Assembly: GCF_905147365.1 (NCBI RefSeq)
Contig: NC_056428.1
Coordinates: forward strand, 10,136,001 to 10,200,000
Reading direction: 5' to 3'
DNA length: 64,000 nt
Origin: Aricia agestis
Taxonomy: Eukaryota; Arthropoda; Insecta; Lepidoptera; Lycaenidae
Position 1 is the first letter of the stretch; the number at the start of each line of letters is the position of its first letter. Below, one piece after another: positions 44,576 through 55,804 of the stretch. A program made the translations under genes and the position numbers. Below the pieces are notes generated by a model. The model was not told where the DNA came from. It saw only the letters and a list, made by a program, of their open reading frames with translations, and ran no database searches.

Positions 44576-44885
44576 TTGTCAACTATGACGTCACAACTAC
44601 ATCAAGCAATTTGGGGAAACAAGCAGCAATATTGCGCAATACAATTGCCTGTAATTTCCAGCCCATCGGATATACGTCAATTGTATATCTGTCAGATTGA
44701 GCGATATGAAAAATCTGGAGCAATTAGGAGCAATAACGCCGAAATAATTGCCGCAATTAATCGAAATTGCTCCATATTGCTCCACTAATTGCTCCAGATC
44801 GGTCTATTTGGGTCGCCGAGCAATTGCTCACACGAATAATAATAATAATAATTGCGGCAATAATTATTATTGCCGCAACGTACGG
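44576..44885. repeat. GAGCAATT-rich region with a palindrome
   Basis: The word GCAATT, or its inverse, recurs through 44605-44830 (AGCAATTTGGGG, GGAGCAATTAGGAGCAATAA, AATTGCTCC three times). The region ends in an (AAT)n run and the palindrome TTGCGGCAATAAT / ATTATTGCCGCAA (44852-44877). Two opposed frames of 62 and 70 codons cover it, which the symmetry would explain. Confidence 0.5.
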
Positions 44886-45417
44886 GAGCCCTAGAATATT
44901 TTGTGAGTAGCTTCATTTTGATAGAGCACTACGTTTCGTGCGAGACAAGGCAAATAAAAACATATTCTTTTTTATAACAAAACCAAACGGACATAGGTCA
45001 GATTTTTTATAGAGCAGCAAAACTGGTTTGACAACAAAAAACAGCTGATTACTCATAGTAAAAAGCCTTTTATCTATACATCCTCAAAATATGTAGAAAT
45101 ATTACCTGTATAATGAGTCAGTAAAGTCCCTTTGAGGGAATGAATCAGGGCCCAGGAATGGAGATCACTTCAAAGGGCTCGTTGTACCGTTGTTCTGGAA
45201 TCAATTTGTATGCAAGGGATTAAAGGGAGAATTTATACGAAGGTCGTATTGGGGTCAGACGGACAAAGGTAAGGTAATTCGTGCGAATTGAGAAACTATT
45301 AGCTTTGTTTTGATCGAAGGCTTTGTTGGAAAACAATGAGGGTTTTTGACTATGTAGTTTTTTGCGAAAGTTACTGGCCACTAAAATAATAGATATTACG
45401 TATTGATTTACAGGTAG
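44886..45417. other. Unassigned DNA
   Basis: Starts with the TACGGGAGCCCTAGAA motif also seen near 38.15 kb. No gene recognised. Confidence 0.35.
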
Positions 45418-45489
45418 ATGAAGAAATTGATTCATATGCAGTTGACATACCTACGTCATTTGGTCGAATTATGTCAATTCGGTGTAAAG
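45418..45489. mobile_element. MITE B fragment
   Basis: GATGAAGAAATTGATTCATA, TGCAGTTGACATAC and CATTTGGTCGAATTATGTCA match one end of MITE B. A looser match continues at about 45690-45870 (GTCTATGTATCAAATTC to CTGCCTTTGAATCAA). Between them, 45585-45632 resembles the element at 23079-23190. Confidence 0.5.
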
Positions 45490-46248
45490 CGCTACAAGAC
45501 TTTACATGAACGTGGACGGGGCGCTGCTGCTTAAAGGAGAACTATTAATTAATACAATATGTCGTAAATGGTGTTTTTGTATGATGGCAGCGTTAGTTCC
45601 TATTTTGCCACGTCCATTAAAAGCTGCCTTTTCGAGCTCTAATTCGTAATCCGTCAGCTGGGTTCGACGTAACGTGACCAAATTACGTAGGTTCTCCATC
45701 TGTCTATGTATCAAATTCTAGCTGATAGTACGTAGAAATAAGGTACTTTTATTGGTCATATCACGTCAAACTAATGTCAATTGGTTGGCTTACGTCAACC
45801 AAATGGATAAAATGAGATGAAAAACGCAGGTCCGCCATCGCCCATCTGCCTTTGAATCAATTTTCCCGATATTACCTAATTTTCTCCCCTTTTCACATTG
45901 TTCCATGATCGATATCCATAAATCCTTGCGTAATGCGTTTTTTATAACATTTACGTTAATCATGTTCATATTTTATATACGAATATGCTCCTTTACATGT
46001 AATCGCACGTATTGTTCGAACATGAAGAGGCATAATACAAGACATTAAATACAAAGAACAAGAGTGTGTGAATCGAGAGTGTGACTGTGTGATTCGATCA
46101 GTATTAATTACTTCAATACATCTTACGTGGTTCGTTTTTGCTACAGTTACATGACTCTATTGGTAACTTTTCTATTTTCCCAAGCTTTATCATGTATGGT
46201 ACAAAGTGGCAAGTGACAGCATGATGTAGTATAATCGAAGAATAACTT
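45490..46248. other. Unassigned DNA with repeat scraps
   Basis: Apart from the scraps named under the neighbouring MITE B fragment, nothing recognised. Confidence 0.35.
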
Positions 46249-46251
46249 TAA

Positions 46252-46379
46252 GGGCCTGTTTCACCACTTCCTGATATAATGCCTAATATGCTATTCACAA
46301 CTTTTTTGATAGATTCTGCATACTTGATCTGTCAAGTTAATTGGTGGATAGCCTTATCAGGAAGTGGTGAAACAGGCCC
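46252..46379. mobile_element. Harbinger-like MITE C, best copy
   Basis: GGGCCTGTTTCACCACTTCC and its exact inverse are the termini (46252-46271 and 46360-46379), flanked by TAA on both sides (46249-46251 and 46380-46382). The 3-bp TWA duplication and GGGCC start fit PIF/Harbinger. The plus-strand frame at 46279-46497 is incidental. Confidence 0.8.
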
Positions 46380-46515
46380 TAAGTGTGCGTTTCTACCAGA
46401 GATCAGCAAATCTGTTGCGAGGAATGTGTTTTTGATGATAACATTCTTTAATAGCGCAACGATTTACAATTATTACGTTATTGGAAGTTCAGAATAGGCA
46501 ATAACAACGAATATA

Positions 46516-46733
46516 CAGGGTGTAACAAAACTAAGTGATAATACTGTAGGGTGTGTATGTGTATATATGTGTCTCTATATAGAGTTCACTGTCAAAATAG
46601 CAGCGTTGAAAGAGCGATTTTTTTTGTGACTTGTATATGTGAAAGTTAAAAAAGTTACTCTTTCAGCACTGCTATTTTCACAGTGAGCTCTATGCAAGGG
46701 ACACATACAAATCCTAATTCCTAAAGTATATAT
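46516..46733. mobile_element. MITE A copy 4, right end decayed
   Basis: CAGGGTGTAACAAAACTAAG at 46516 is a good left terminus. The hairpin pairs AAAATAGCAGCGTTGAAAG and CTTTCAGCACTGCTATTTT, roughly. The right terminal TTGTTACACCCTG is missing. Confidence 0.7.
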
Positions 46734-47483
46734 CTAAAGAATTCTAAAGAAAGGTTTGCATAAATAGCGTCTAAGGAAGATATAATACCTTTTGTAAGTA
46801 GCATCTCTCAACTCTATTGTCTACTAATCATACACTTTCTACGAGCATCTAGAACGGTATAGATTATTCAAATCTTCCGACCGTGCGAGCGAACCGAACA
46901 GTACATTACTTATTAATAGATATGCTGTAAACAGGGTTGCCAGAATAAAAATAGAAATTCGTACATACAAATTTTCTCTTTAAAAAAATTTTGTTCTCTA
47001 CATTAATACAAAAATATGTTGTACCACAAGATCCGCACTTTATAACAGTTTAAAAAATATATAGAGGGAAAACTGATTATATTGAAGAGTTTTATGAAAT
47101 CAAACTTACTCTTTTGTTAGTTTTGTTTAGGTATGTCGATTCCTTTTTGCTTATGAAATCTTTAGTAATGTTATCTCCTTATTACATTTAGGAGTAATAA
47201 TTAGCTAATAATATGAAACAAGTGGGTGCCCTATTCTAAAAATAACATTCGACTACGCACATACAAAAATTAATCAAAATTTATATGACATGGTGTGTAT
47301 AATAAAACAGAATGATCTCGATTCTCGACGATAGTATTAGCAATAACAAATTACAACTTCCCTAATAGTTTATGATCTATAACTTTTATAGACCATAAAG
47401 ATTCGCAATGTAAACTATTTATGTAAATAAAGCAATGATTGGGTGTAAATTATACGTAAACTTACTGATGTATATGTAAACAA
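46734..47483. other. Unassigned AT-rich DNA
   Basis: Nothing recognised. Confidence 0.35.
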
Positions 47484-47590
47484 TCTATACTAATATAATG
47501 AGAAATTTTGTTCGTCTGTCTGCTACCTCTTCACGCTTGTAGTTAATGAACCGATTTTGATGTTTAAGGAATTTTGTCCCAGGAAAGAAT
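47484..47590 (+). mobile_element. Helitron family H1, 5' fragment
   Basis: A/TCTATACTAATATAATGAGA, TTCGTCTGTCTGCTACCTCT, TCACGC and ATGAACCGATTTTGATG. It stops near TTTGTCCCAGGAAAG. Confidence 0.65.
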
Positions 47591-47846
47591 TAGTCGAATT
47601 ACACTAGTCAACAGTAGTTAGGTTGCCTGAAAACTAAAAGCTGTTTCTGTAAGAACTCTGTGCCCTGATCATAATATTATGTTTCTAAGAAATTTTCTTT
47701 CTATCAGCTCAGGTTTTTAAGATATTTCATTCCAAAGATAAAAAAATCTCGCATTTTAGCCCATTTCAGAATCAGATTGTAGTTGAAAGTATTAGAAACT
47801 GCAATTAGTTTGCAGGAACCATTTTTTTTTCGATTTTGTAGACCTG

Positions 47847-47938
47847 TTTTGCCCTACTAGAGATAGGAACAGCTCACATTAGACATTAGATATATTTCAT
47901 GTCAAATTTGAGCTATTCCTATCTCTAGTAGGGCAAAA
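47847..47938. repeat. Foldback with 23-bp outer arms
   Basis: TTTTGCCCTACTAGAGATAG starts at 47847; its inverse ends at 47938. After one mismatch the arms go on into AGCTCA/TGAGCT. About 30 nt of loop. The 250 bp on its left hold nothing recognisable. Confidence 0.75.
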
Positions 47939-48171
47939 CCAGAGATAGATCAAATATTGGGAACGGCCGTAAGTCAATCAAAAACGTTCAACAAATATTA
48001 CATACACAAAATCATAATTTATCACTTTTATCAGACTTATAAATGCAACAAAAGTTTTGCTCATCAATCATTTAATATCAATGATAGTTTCAAGTATCTG
48101 ATAGCAACTGGCCTTAAAACTTCAATACAATATTGTCAATGACTTATCTTCACGGTACTTATTACATTTAA

Positions 48172-48374
48172 GGCATCCATTATACGCTCATGCAAGCATC
48201 AGTCAATTCCGTCAATCATGAATTATGTTTGACTGATGAACTGACAAATGAATCCAGATTTTCGTCAATCAGCTTCATGCAACCGTCAGTCACGCTCTTA
48301 CACGGTAGGTTACCCATCAGTCACAGTCATGACTGTGGTAAAACTGACAGCAAACCTACCGTCTAATGGATTCC
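48172..48374. mobile_element. Harbinger-like MITE D, GTCAGT-rich
   Basis: GGCATCCATTATACG and the imperfect inverse CGTCTAATGGATTCC are the termini, with TAA on both sides (48169-48171 and 48375-48377). The body is filled with TCAGTC, GTCAAT and TGACTG words in both orientations, and GTAGGTT/AACCTAC subterminal inverted pairs. 203 bp, non-coding. Confidence 0.7.
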
Positions 48375-48506
48375 TAAGAGTTTCGACAGCAAAAAAAGAA
48401 ATAAGAAATGTATAATGTATGTAGGTCCTAGGATTTGTCAAGTTTGATGTAATTTAGCGACGTAGAATCCCATACATTTTATGTCTAATTTCGCTATCTA
48501 AATCGA

Positions 48507-48555
48507 ATGTAATTAGACTAAGAACACCTAATGTAATTAGACTAAGAACACATAA
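48507..48555 (+). repeat. 24-bp tandem duplication
   Basis: AATGTAATTAGACTAAGAAC occurs twice head to tail (from about 48508 and 48532). Confidence 0.7.
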
Positions 48556-48789
48556 GCGGAATCATTTGTTTCCTTTTACGAAGAAGAAATTATATAATTA
48601 TTTTCGTCTGACGCATCACGCAATGGCGGCAACAGCCTTTCGCGATTCAGTTGGAGCACAGACGTTCATTGTTTTAACACAACGCTCTTATTTTACATTT
48701 AACTTCCAAGTATAAACTTGAGACTTGGAAATGTATTTTATAACTTGTGAAATTGTTTTCCCTTTGTTTTTTAAACTTACTAAAAGGTA

Positions 48790-49115
48790 CACGCGGCTCC
48801 ACCCGCGGAAAGAGTGTCGCAAGCTCAGTGCCGTAAATAGCCTTTTTTGCGCCCTGTGCGAGCTTCCATATAACTGCACCTTTGTTTTTTAACCGACTTC
48901 CAAAAAGGAGGAGGTTATAATATGTTCGGCTGGGGATATTTTTTACTACATTGGGAAACATCTCTGGGGCGCAGCGGGAACTTATCGGGAGCAATTCGAA
49001 AAATATGGATCTGTCTGGTCTGGCCATTCTTGCGCCCCCCAGAGTCTACGCCCTGTGCCTGAGCACCGGTGGCACCGTCCTATTTACGGCACTGCGCAAG
49101 CTCAGAACAATCGCG
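48790..49115. repeat. Patch of nested repeats with inverted segments
   Basis: CAGTGCCGTAAATAG (48826-48840) is inverted at 49080-49094. CTCTGGGGCGCAG (48962-48974) is roughly inverted at 49030-49044. CGCCCTGTGC occurs directly twice. In between, 48890-48945 is the R6 terminal module on the minus strand. The long frames here (minus 48674-49027, plus 48951-49265) are products of this symmetry and show no domain. Confidence 0.5.
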
Positions 49116-49189
49116 AGGTATGCGTACATTTACAAGTACTTATTCTATGTCCTTTGTCGAGACTTAAATTATCCTTTATCCTTTAGGAC

Positions 49190-49314
49190 ACAAAGTATCC
49201 GGGACACAAAGTATAGCCATACCCTCTCTCAGCAAATCTCAGCAAAATCGTGCGTGAAGAGGTAACAGACAGAAAGACAGACACACTTTAGCATTTACAA
49301 TTAATAAGTATGGA
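49190..49314 (-). mobile_element. Helitron family H1, 5' part
   Basis: Minus strand: TC at 49314 (CATACTTATTAATTGTAAAT), GTGTGTCTGTCTTTCTGTC, TACCTCTTCACGCACG, and a diverged GGATACTTTGTGTCC. The 3' end is lost. Confidence 0.65.
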
Positions 49315-49657
49315 TTAGTATAGAATATAGATGAGGAATAAGGAAACATAATATTACGTTGTATTTTGATCTACAGTTATGCCTCAAGAGGTTTTGAGCT
49401 CAGGTGTCTATACAATGAAGGATATAATAATTACCCATGGGCAATGGACTTTACATATTTAATGAGGACAAACGAAGGTCGAGACATGAACAATACTTGA
49501 ATATGTATGTTAGATATAAAATAAATAACAATATGTGAAATAATATGTGACAATGTGATACATAATAGTTTTTAATTTTTATTTGTTTAAAAAAACAGCT
49601 TTGCATTCAAGAAAATTCTACTGCAGTCCAGCACGGTAGAAGTGTAAACGAAACAGC
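49315..49657. other. Unassigned DNA
   Basis: Nothing recognised. Confidence 0.35.
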
Positions 49658-49833
49658 AGAGTGCTTAGCCAAAATATATCAGATAGCAAAGTAAAGTGTC
49701 AAAAATGTATGGGATTTGACATGGCGCACCGCAAGCGCCATTAGTGGTACATTATGCATTATAAATCCCATACATTTTTAACATCAAACTTCACTTAAAT
49801 TAAACTTGCAAATGCATTTTGACTAAGCACTCT
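49658..49833. mobile_element. Foldback element (AGAGTGCTTAG termini)
   Basis: AGAGTGCTTAGCCAAAAT and ATTTTGACTAAGCACTCT are the termini. Inner arms AAAAATGTATGGGATTT and AAATCCCATACATTTTT are exact inverses. ACTAAGAAC in the 48.5-kb duplication recalls the terminus. Non-coding. Confidence 0.7.
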
Positions 49834-50214
49834 AGTCAGCTAATCGTATTCTTTTTTTAAGACGAATAATAAGAATATCATAATTCATCACTTTATTTCT
49901 TGGATCGTAATATTTTTGGTCGTATAATTTAGGGCCATAGTAGGCCAGGAGATGATTTTTGCGGGGTCATCTAAATGCGTTCTCGCGCGTGTTAGCCAGG
50001 TGCCGCCAAACTGGTTTTATAAGGCTGGCAACACTGCTTCATTGGATGTAGCAAAAAGATTGATTACAAGTTCTTTTTTGTTACAGCTTAAGTTTCGCAC
50101 GGTAATTCTTAATAAGTATGTAATTTTAATGTCGTTAATTTTGAAGATTATATAGAATCGCTACAATCAGACGTGCTATGAAATGTCTTCTGTAAATTTC
50201 TTTTAGTTTTCTTT
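49834..50214. other. Unassigned DNA
   Basis: A 67-codon plus-strand frame (49952-50155) shows no domain. Confidence 0.35.
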
Positions 50215-50424
50215 TCATGCTGATAGGTCCCTTATTATCAAGTGATAATATTTCCATATGAAATCATTTTGAAAGGACTTAATAGAAATGTAATAATTTA
50301 TAACATTATACACTTGAACAGCTCTACATGACAACTTATCCAAAAGCTTTCTCTCACACCCAGAAACCTTTAATACCATAACCAGGAAAACCAGCGCTAT
50401 TAAATAAAGATCCAATTTAATCAT
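50215..50424 (-). CDS. Small ORF with a signal peptide, unknown
   Basis: ATG at 50424 opens a 69-codon frame. Residues 1-21 look like a signal peptide: a short start with Lys3, then a hydrophobic core LYLIALVFLVMVLKV, then SG before CERKLLDKLSCRAVQ. The two cysteines and basic residues would suit a small secreted peptide or the first exon of one. After CRAVQ the reading (VYNVINYYISIKS) looks non-coding, so an intron might begin there, but the donor CAA/GTGTAT is weak. A TATA-like TATATAAT lies 129 bp upstream of the ATG on the minus strand. I do not recognise the family. Confidence 0.3.
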   Translation of the reverse strand: MIKLDLYLIALVFLVMVLKVSGCERKLLDKLSCRAVQVYNVINYYISIKSFQNDFIWKYYHLIIRDLSA

Positions 50425-50552
50425 ATTTAATTAACGTGTCAGCCCTATTCCAATCTCTGTTCAGTCAGGTGTGTTTTGCAACTGCGTTCAGATTTCTTAA
50501 CCGACGATATTAAGGCTCAGTGCTATTCTCAGAGAACATCTGTCGGATAAAC

Positions 50553-50560
50553 ATTATATA
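50553..50560 (-). promoter_or_regulatory. TATA-like box upstream of the signal-peptide ORF
   Basis: TATATAAT on the minus strand. A start about 30 bp downstream (near 50530) would give a 5' leader of about 105 nt. In DNA this AT-rich such a match is weak evidence by itself. Confidence 0.25.
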
Positions 50561-50619
50561 GCCAGATGTACCAGATGTACTCATGCAGATGTAATATAGA
50601 AATAAAACGAACATTACCT

Positions 50620-53600
50620 TTACAGCTTTAGAACACGGCAGTCTAGACAGCAATAGCTCAGTACTTGAAACCCCTAATTGTCGCTATAAAAATGGTACTT
50701 ACTTACTAAACATTTTAGGATTGATTATATAATAGCCCACTTCCAAGCACTAAAACTTCATTTTTAACCCTTATTCCATGTTCAACTGTGTTGTTTTTTC
50801 GTTGCGTTATTTTAAGGATGGGGGGTGAAAATCTTGAAAATCTTTCGCTCAATGTTCAAACGTCGTCTGGCGCCTTGATTCGAGTTTAAAGTTAAAGTTG
50901 TTTATTCTTTACTTTTTTCAATTTAACATAAAATAAATTGGAATGTCAATCATTACGTTTCTGCAATAAACAAAAGAATAAATTCTTGTTGATTTATTCG
51001 AGAATTTTTCGTTTCTTTGTTGTTGACGTTGAACTGAGAGCCAGCTGTTTGGAGAATTCGGTTATTTAATATTTATTGCAATGATCGTATCTCTTGTGTA
51101 TTATGTTTTGTGTTATTTATAATGTCTTTCATTATAAGTATTATTCTGTTTTTTAACTTGGTATTGAGTTCCATAAAGATTAAAACTTTAATTTTACAAA
51201 AAATTGAGACCTATATATTTTCAGGATACAAAGTTTATTTCTGAATATAATAAGTTATGACAATCACAAAATAAACTAGCTGTATTTAGTCTTAATAAGT
51301 TGGGTAATTCATACCCAATTAAAATAAGGACAACCATATTGTTTGTATTTGTTGTAAACTACGACCAATTCGAACTGAATATTATATCTTCTATTACCGG
51401 CGTTTTTTCCAGGACCCAGACTGAATATTTTAAAGAATAATATTTAAAGCAGTGATCTAATATTAAGACGAAAAAAGATAATAATATACACAATTACGAA
51501 ACTCACAATATTATAAATTAGGTAGACAAATATCTTAAGTGGCAGACTGTCAGATGATATTAATTACTGTCTTATTAGCTAGACACGTTTACATATGGTT
51601 AACTGTTTCCGTTTTATGTCTATGAAAATAAACTTTCAGATTTTATGTTTGTAGTAATTGCGCTGTCATAAAAATGAATTAGCTTTTGTTGCCGGAATAT
51701 TGCTGATCTTCTATTGCTATAAGTTTATGTTGTGTTAGATGTTGCGCGCAACTTAGTTACGTCAGAATTCGGTTATTTTTCCAAGCACAGCACATTTTTC
51801 CAAGATAAACATTTCTGGGATGAAAACTGTCCAATGTCATTCAAATCCTGAGATAGATAGACAAATTGACATGCTCATTATATTACAATTTTAGAATTTC
51901 CCTAAGGTACGATTCGACAGCTGCGTCTTACAACTCAATAATGGTCTAGAGTTCGATGACTCTCAAGGATTTCAAATTTACCTTACAATAAATATATGTA
52001 TGTACCTACATAATTGATGACATTTACAGCTGTTTTTTACATAATTCGATGGCTCTATCATTTTTTTCGGGTCATTCTTTGGTCTGTCGTGACTCGTGGT
52101 TAGTACTTTAAAAACATAATATAAGATTTTAAGTTTTTTTACATGAATATACATTTTATTCCGCTCATAGTTCTTGTTTTGTTAGTCCATAATTATTTAT
52201 TCTATTGCCTACAAACTGTAGACAACAGTTTTGAGAGTAAATTTGCTTGTGAATGGATGGTAGAATTGAAATAAATAAAAAATAAGTTTAACAATATTAA
52301 ATTCAAAAGTATGAAGTTATACGCAAGTACAGCCACGGGCAACTAGTAGTAGTCTATAATCTGAGACCTTCACCACCTGTCCGGGCCACCGGCGAGGCCA
52401 GTCCAGAGGCCGATCACGTTACCAGCTGATTAAATATAGCCTAACTACACTAGAAATAGAGCCTAAGGTTCCACTATATTGTATCATATAATCAGTTATT
52501 TATATATTGTATTCGCAAATATTGCAGGAGATCGTGTGTAAAGTTCAAATTATAGCCGTTTAAAGTGTAGTAATATTATGTACTTAGTTAAATTTTTACG
52601 AAAACCTTTTACGAAACAATTTTATTTAATTTAAATTACGAAAAAATTTTTACGAAAACCTTTTATTTATTGACGTGATGTGGAGTAAAATACTTTGAAC
52701 CACAGTTTCTTGAAGTTTTGTGACTCGAGTTTATGTTTTCAAAAGCGTTGTAGACTGTAGTCTGTAGATTTCTTCAATATTTGACGACGCCAATCGACTG
52801 ATTTGCCTTAAATGCCTGGTAACAGACAGGGACAAACAGACAAGAAAGAAGAGAATAATAGGATTCTAAATCATCAAAAAAAAATCTTGAAAAAATCTAC
52901 ACATGCTGAATAAAAAATAATTTATAATGACACACATACGTGTCCTGAAAAATTGTAATTACAAACACACTTTGATCACTCGTATGACAATGATTTAGTT
53001 CATACGAGTCTCCTTTTGTGACGAATCCTTTGTACCACTTTGAACCTTACTTCTATATAAATAAGATTGAAAATATGTAGCTGTCTGTCTGAGTAGTGAT
53101 AACACGTCTTAAGGTAACGTCAACATTTATTTGCAGCTCTCTGCATTTCTCGGAAAACAGATGTTTGACTCTGCCAGTACGAAGTATTTTCATCGTTAAT
53201 GAAAAACGATATAAGATTGATGAAATATTATACCTTTGCCCATCATCGCGTTCCATCGTCCGTATCCCCAAAATCATAATAGGAAAGCCAGTTGCAACTT
53301 TACACTTCATTCTGTATTTTTTTACAAAAAACGAGCTCTATATTTATCGGATGCAATTCCCAGGATTCAAATATTGTGAATATGAACAATACACATGAAA
53401 AATTTAGAACTCTACAAAAAATAGAGCTTATTTTGGACCGTAGATACTAGGTACAATATCACTTGTATTGTAATTAGTTCTTCAGTAATTCTATTTACAA
53501 AGTATGTCATTTAAACAATACAACTCCTTATTTAATATCGTTCTTATCAGATAAACAAAAGCTGATAAGAGACAAACAGAAAGTTTACGAGGTAGCTCTA

Positions 53601-53864
53601 CATTTAAGTGGAGATTAAATTGATAAACGCCTACTCTATGTGGTAATAATTATGCTGGGCCCATTTAAGTGTACAGGGGATCTCGTAATAGTGGTCTGCA
53701 GTTCTCTACATCAATATTTGACAGGATTAAAATGATAATGATAAGACGGTCACAAATCGTCGGATGAATATTATGTTTATTGCCATTGGTGTAGAGATTT
53801 CTCTTATGTTTATTTATAGTAGGCTTATTGACTGTTGGTATATTGAATGGTTAAGTATGTTTTT
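50620..53864. other. Long unassigned stretch
   Basis: 3.2 kb without a recognisable gene or complete repeat. 51738-51880 has GATGTTGCGCGCAACTTAG and a later ATAGATAGACAAATTGACA, a possible much-decayed H1 Helitron on the minus strand. At 52610-52670 TTTTTACGAAAACCTTTTA is duplicated about 50 bp apart. Two opposed frames at 53053-53398 have no domain. 52375-52430 is GC-rich. Confidence 0.4.
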
Positions 53865-53870
53865 ACTTAC

Positions 53871-53963
53871 CGTTAAAAACTCGGGAGTATAATCAATATG
53901 CAACTCTGCCACCAAGACTCCGGGATTGCTGTATCCACTATCGATTCGCTACAAAATATCACT
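53871..53963 (-). ncRNA. Possible 5' non-coding exon with splice donor
   Basis: On the minus strand, the sequence ends AACG/GTAAGT at 53871/53870, a good donor. Upstream, GCAGTG with its A at 53963 resembles an insect initiator, and GGATA falls exactly 28-32 bases later, where a downstream promoter element (RGWYV) should be. There is no ATG in the exon; a frame reading SGYSNPGVLVAELHIDYTP is open but starts after a stop. The type field is nearest fit for an untranslated first exon. The rest of the transcript is not identified. Confidence 0.25.
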
Positions 53964-54180
53964 GCACTTATAGTAACAGAACACAATTGCAACGTTAAGT
54001 TTCACCGTGAAATGTTGGCAGCACAAACATTTAGGCCGTCGTTAGACTATCGATTGGCGGATGGAATAAAATAAACACAGCAATAACAAAGCAATAGCGA
54101 GGCGTGCACAGCGTGCCGCCTCGCCCGCGGTCTACTCCGTACTGTGGGCAGTGGGCTCTAGGCAGAGACGCGGTGTTGCC
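53963..54180 (-). promoter_or_regulatory. Possible promoter region, CpG-rich
   Basis: 54085-54175 is CpG-rich (GAGGCGTGCACAGCG, GCCGCCTCGCCCGCGG). ATCGAT occurs at 53940-53946 and 54047-54053, each within TATCGATT, close to the DREF-type element found at many insect housekeeping promoters. Supports, but does not prove, a start near 53963. Confidence 0.3.
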
Positions 54181-54820
54181 AGCTAAGAGAATTTACTTTC
54201 CCCGAAAATAAAGTTGTTTGTTTATTTTGTAAACAGTGTTATCGTGGAGATTCTTGTGGGAAGTTACAACCTTTTTACTTACAATCACAATAATTGCTAG
54301 TGTTATTAAGGTAACGCAATATTAATTTTGTTGTAATTAGAATAAGAATTTGGCCTAATTCATCGCTATCATTAAAATTACATTACAGTCATAATATAAT
54401 GATATTTATATCTTATTAAATAACTTTACTTTATTTTAGACTAGACTAGACCCCAAAACTACATGCATTAACTATATGAAATTAATTTATAAGACATTAA
54501 AGTAAAATAGTTTTTAGTTTCGGTAATAACTAATAACAATTTACTATGATAGCCATGTCAAGTTTTTCTAAATGCTGACTACGATGACGCAGTTAGCGAT
54601 TTTTATCATGAGATAAAATCACATTGAAACCCCTTCTAAAGTTCTATCACAGTACTTACTTTGAAAATTCCCTTCTTTTCTCTCCTAACAGGTAATGTAG
54701 CGAAGGCAATTATACAGGCTTTTAGCTCAACTGTCAAAATATTCAACTCCGAACCTGAATTCATAATTTTATATTATAATACATAAACAAACCTTGTTCA
54801 AACAAAACATTGGAGATTGA
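54181..54820. other. Unassigned AT-rich DNA
   Basis: Nothing recognised. Confidence 0.35.
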
Positions 54821-55745
54821 TTGATGGAGGAAGACGTAAGCCAAAGCCCCACCGAGGAACACCAAATAACCGGCCCCCAAATATACACGGATGGAAGTAA
54901 AATAGAGGGGAAAACCGGAGCTGCTCTAACGTGGTGGAATAACGGCCGGGAAACCAGACACTCCACTTTCCACCTAGAACCGCACAATACAGTCTTCCAA
55001 TTTGAGATCTATGCACTCTATAGAGCGATCCAATTGGCAAGGACATAAAAGGAAAGCTTAATTAACATCATGAGTGACTCCAGATCGTCACTAAACATGC
55101 TGAGAAATCCTTTGGTGACTCACCCACTTGCGATCGAAATGAAGAAAGACCTAAGAGCTATAACAGAGGAAGGCAGAAAAGTGCGGCTATTCTGGCTAAA
55201 AGCGCACGTGGGTACTCCAGGAAACGAAAGAGCGGATGAACTGGCAAAAAAGGCTGCACTTACCATAAACACGGCCTCAGATTACAACAGAGTGCCAATG
55301 TCCTACATACGGAGAAAAATAAGGGAGGGGACAACAGTTAAGTGGCAGGAAAGATACCAATCCTCCTCAACCGGATCGGTCACAAAAGTTTTTTTCCCCA
55401 CTGTTAAAAAGGCGTGGGAAATACTAAGGCACGTTACAATAACGCCTACACACGTGCAAGCCATGACCGTTCCTGGAGGATTCGCAGCATACTTGTATCG
55501 TTTCCACCTTTATGACAGCCCCTCCTGCATTTGTGACCCCGCAAAGGACGAGACAATATTCCACCTGCTCATTGAATGCCCAAGGTTTGGTAGTAACAGG
55601 TCTGACTTAGAAATACAACTGGAAATGGAGCTAAGTTAGGCAACCCTCCCTACCATCATGGAGGAAAAAGCCACCAGAGAACCATTGATGGTATTCATTA
55701 GCAAAGTTGTCTCCAGTGCAGCCACAGCAAATGACTCAACGTTAT
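54821..55745 (+). pseudogene. R1-like LINE, RNase H and C-terminal remnant
   Basis: One reading frame with two in-frame stops (55046-55048 and 55637-55639). RNase H motifs in order: IYTDGSKIEG (first Asp), FEIYALYRAI (Glu), MSDSRSSLNML (Asp) and WLKAHVGTPGNERADELAKK (His and last Asp). Then CICDPAKDETIFHLLIECP, the C-x-C...H...C motif at the end of ORF2 in R1/Jockey-type non-LTR retrotransposons. Reading continues past the second stop as ATLPTIMEEKATREPLMVFI, typical of the tail. Homology begins near 54821 after an in-frame TGA, so the copy is 5'-truncated and lacks endonuclease and reverse transcriptase. Confidence 0.8.
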
Positions 55746-55804
55746 ACACAGGCCACAACAAATTAAACTATACACCACATACGATCACAAGCTCCAACGT
55801 CATA

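Noticed and set aside
48674..49265. Frames of 117 and 104 codons on opposite strands
   Set aside because: They run through a patch of inverted repeats and an R6 module; no recognisable domain.
53053..53398. Opposed frames of 85 and 100 codons
   Set aside because: Neither shows a known motif, and open frames on both strands of the same DNA suggest chance.
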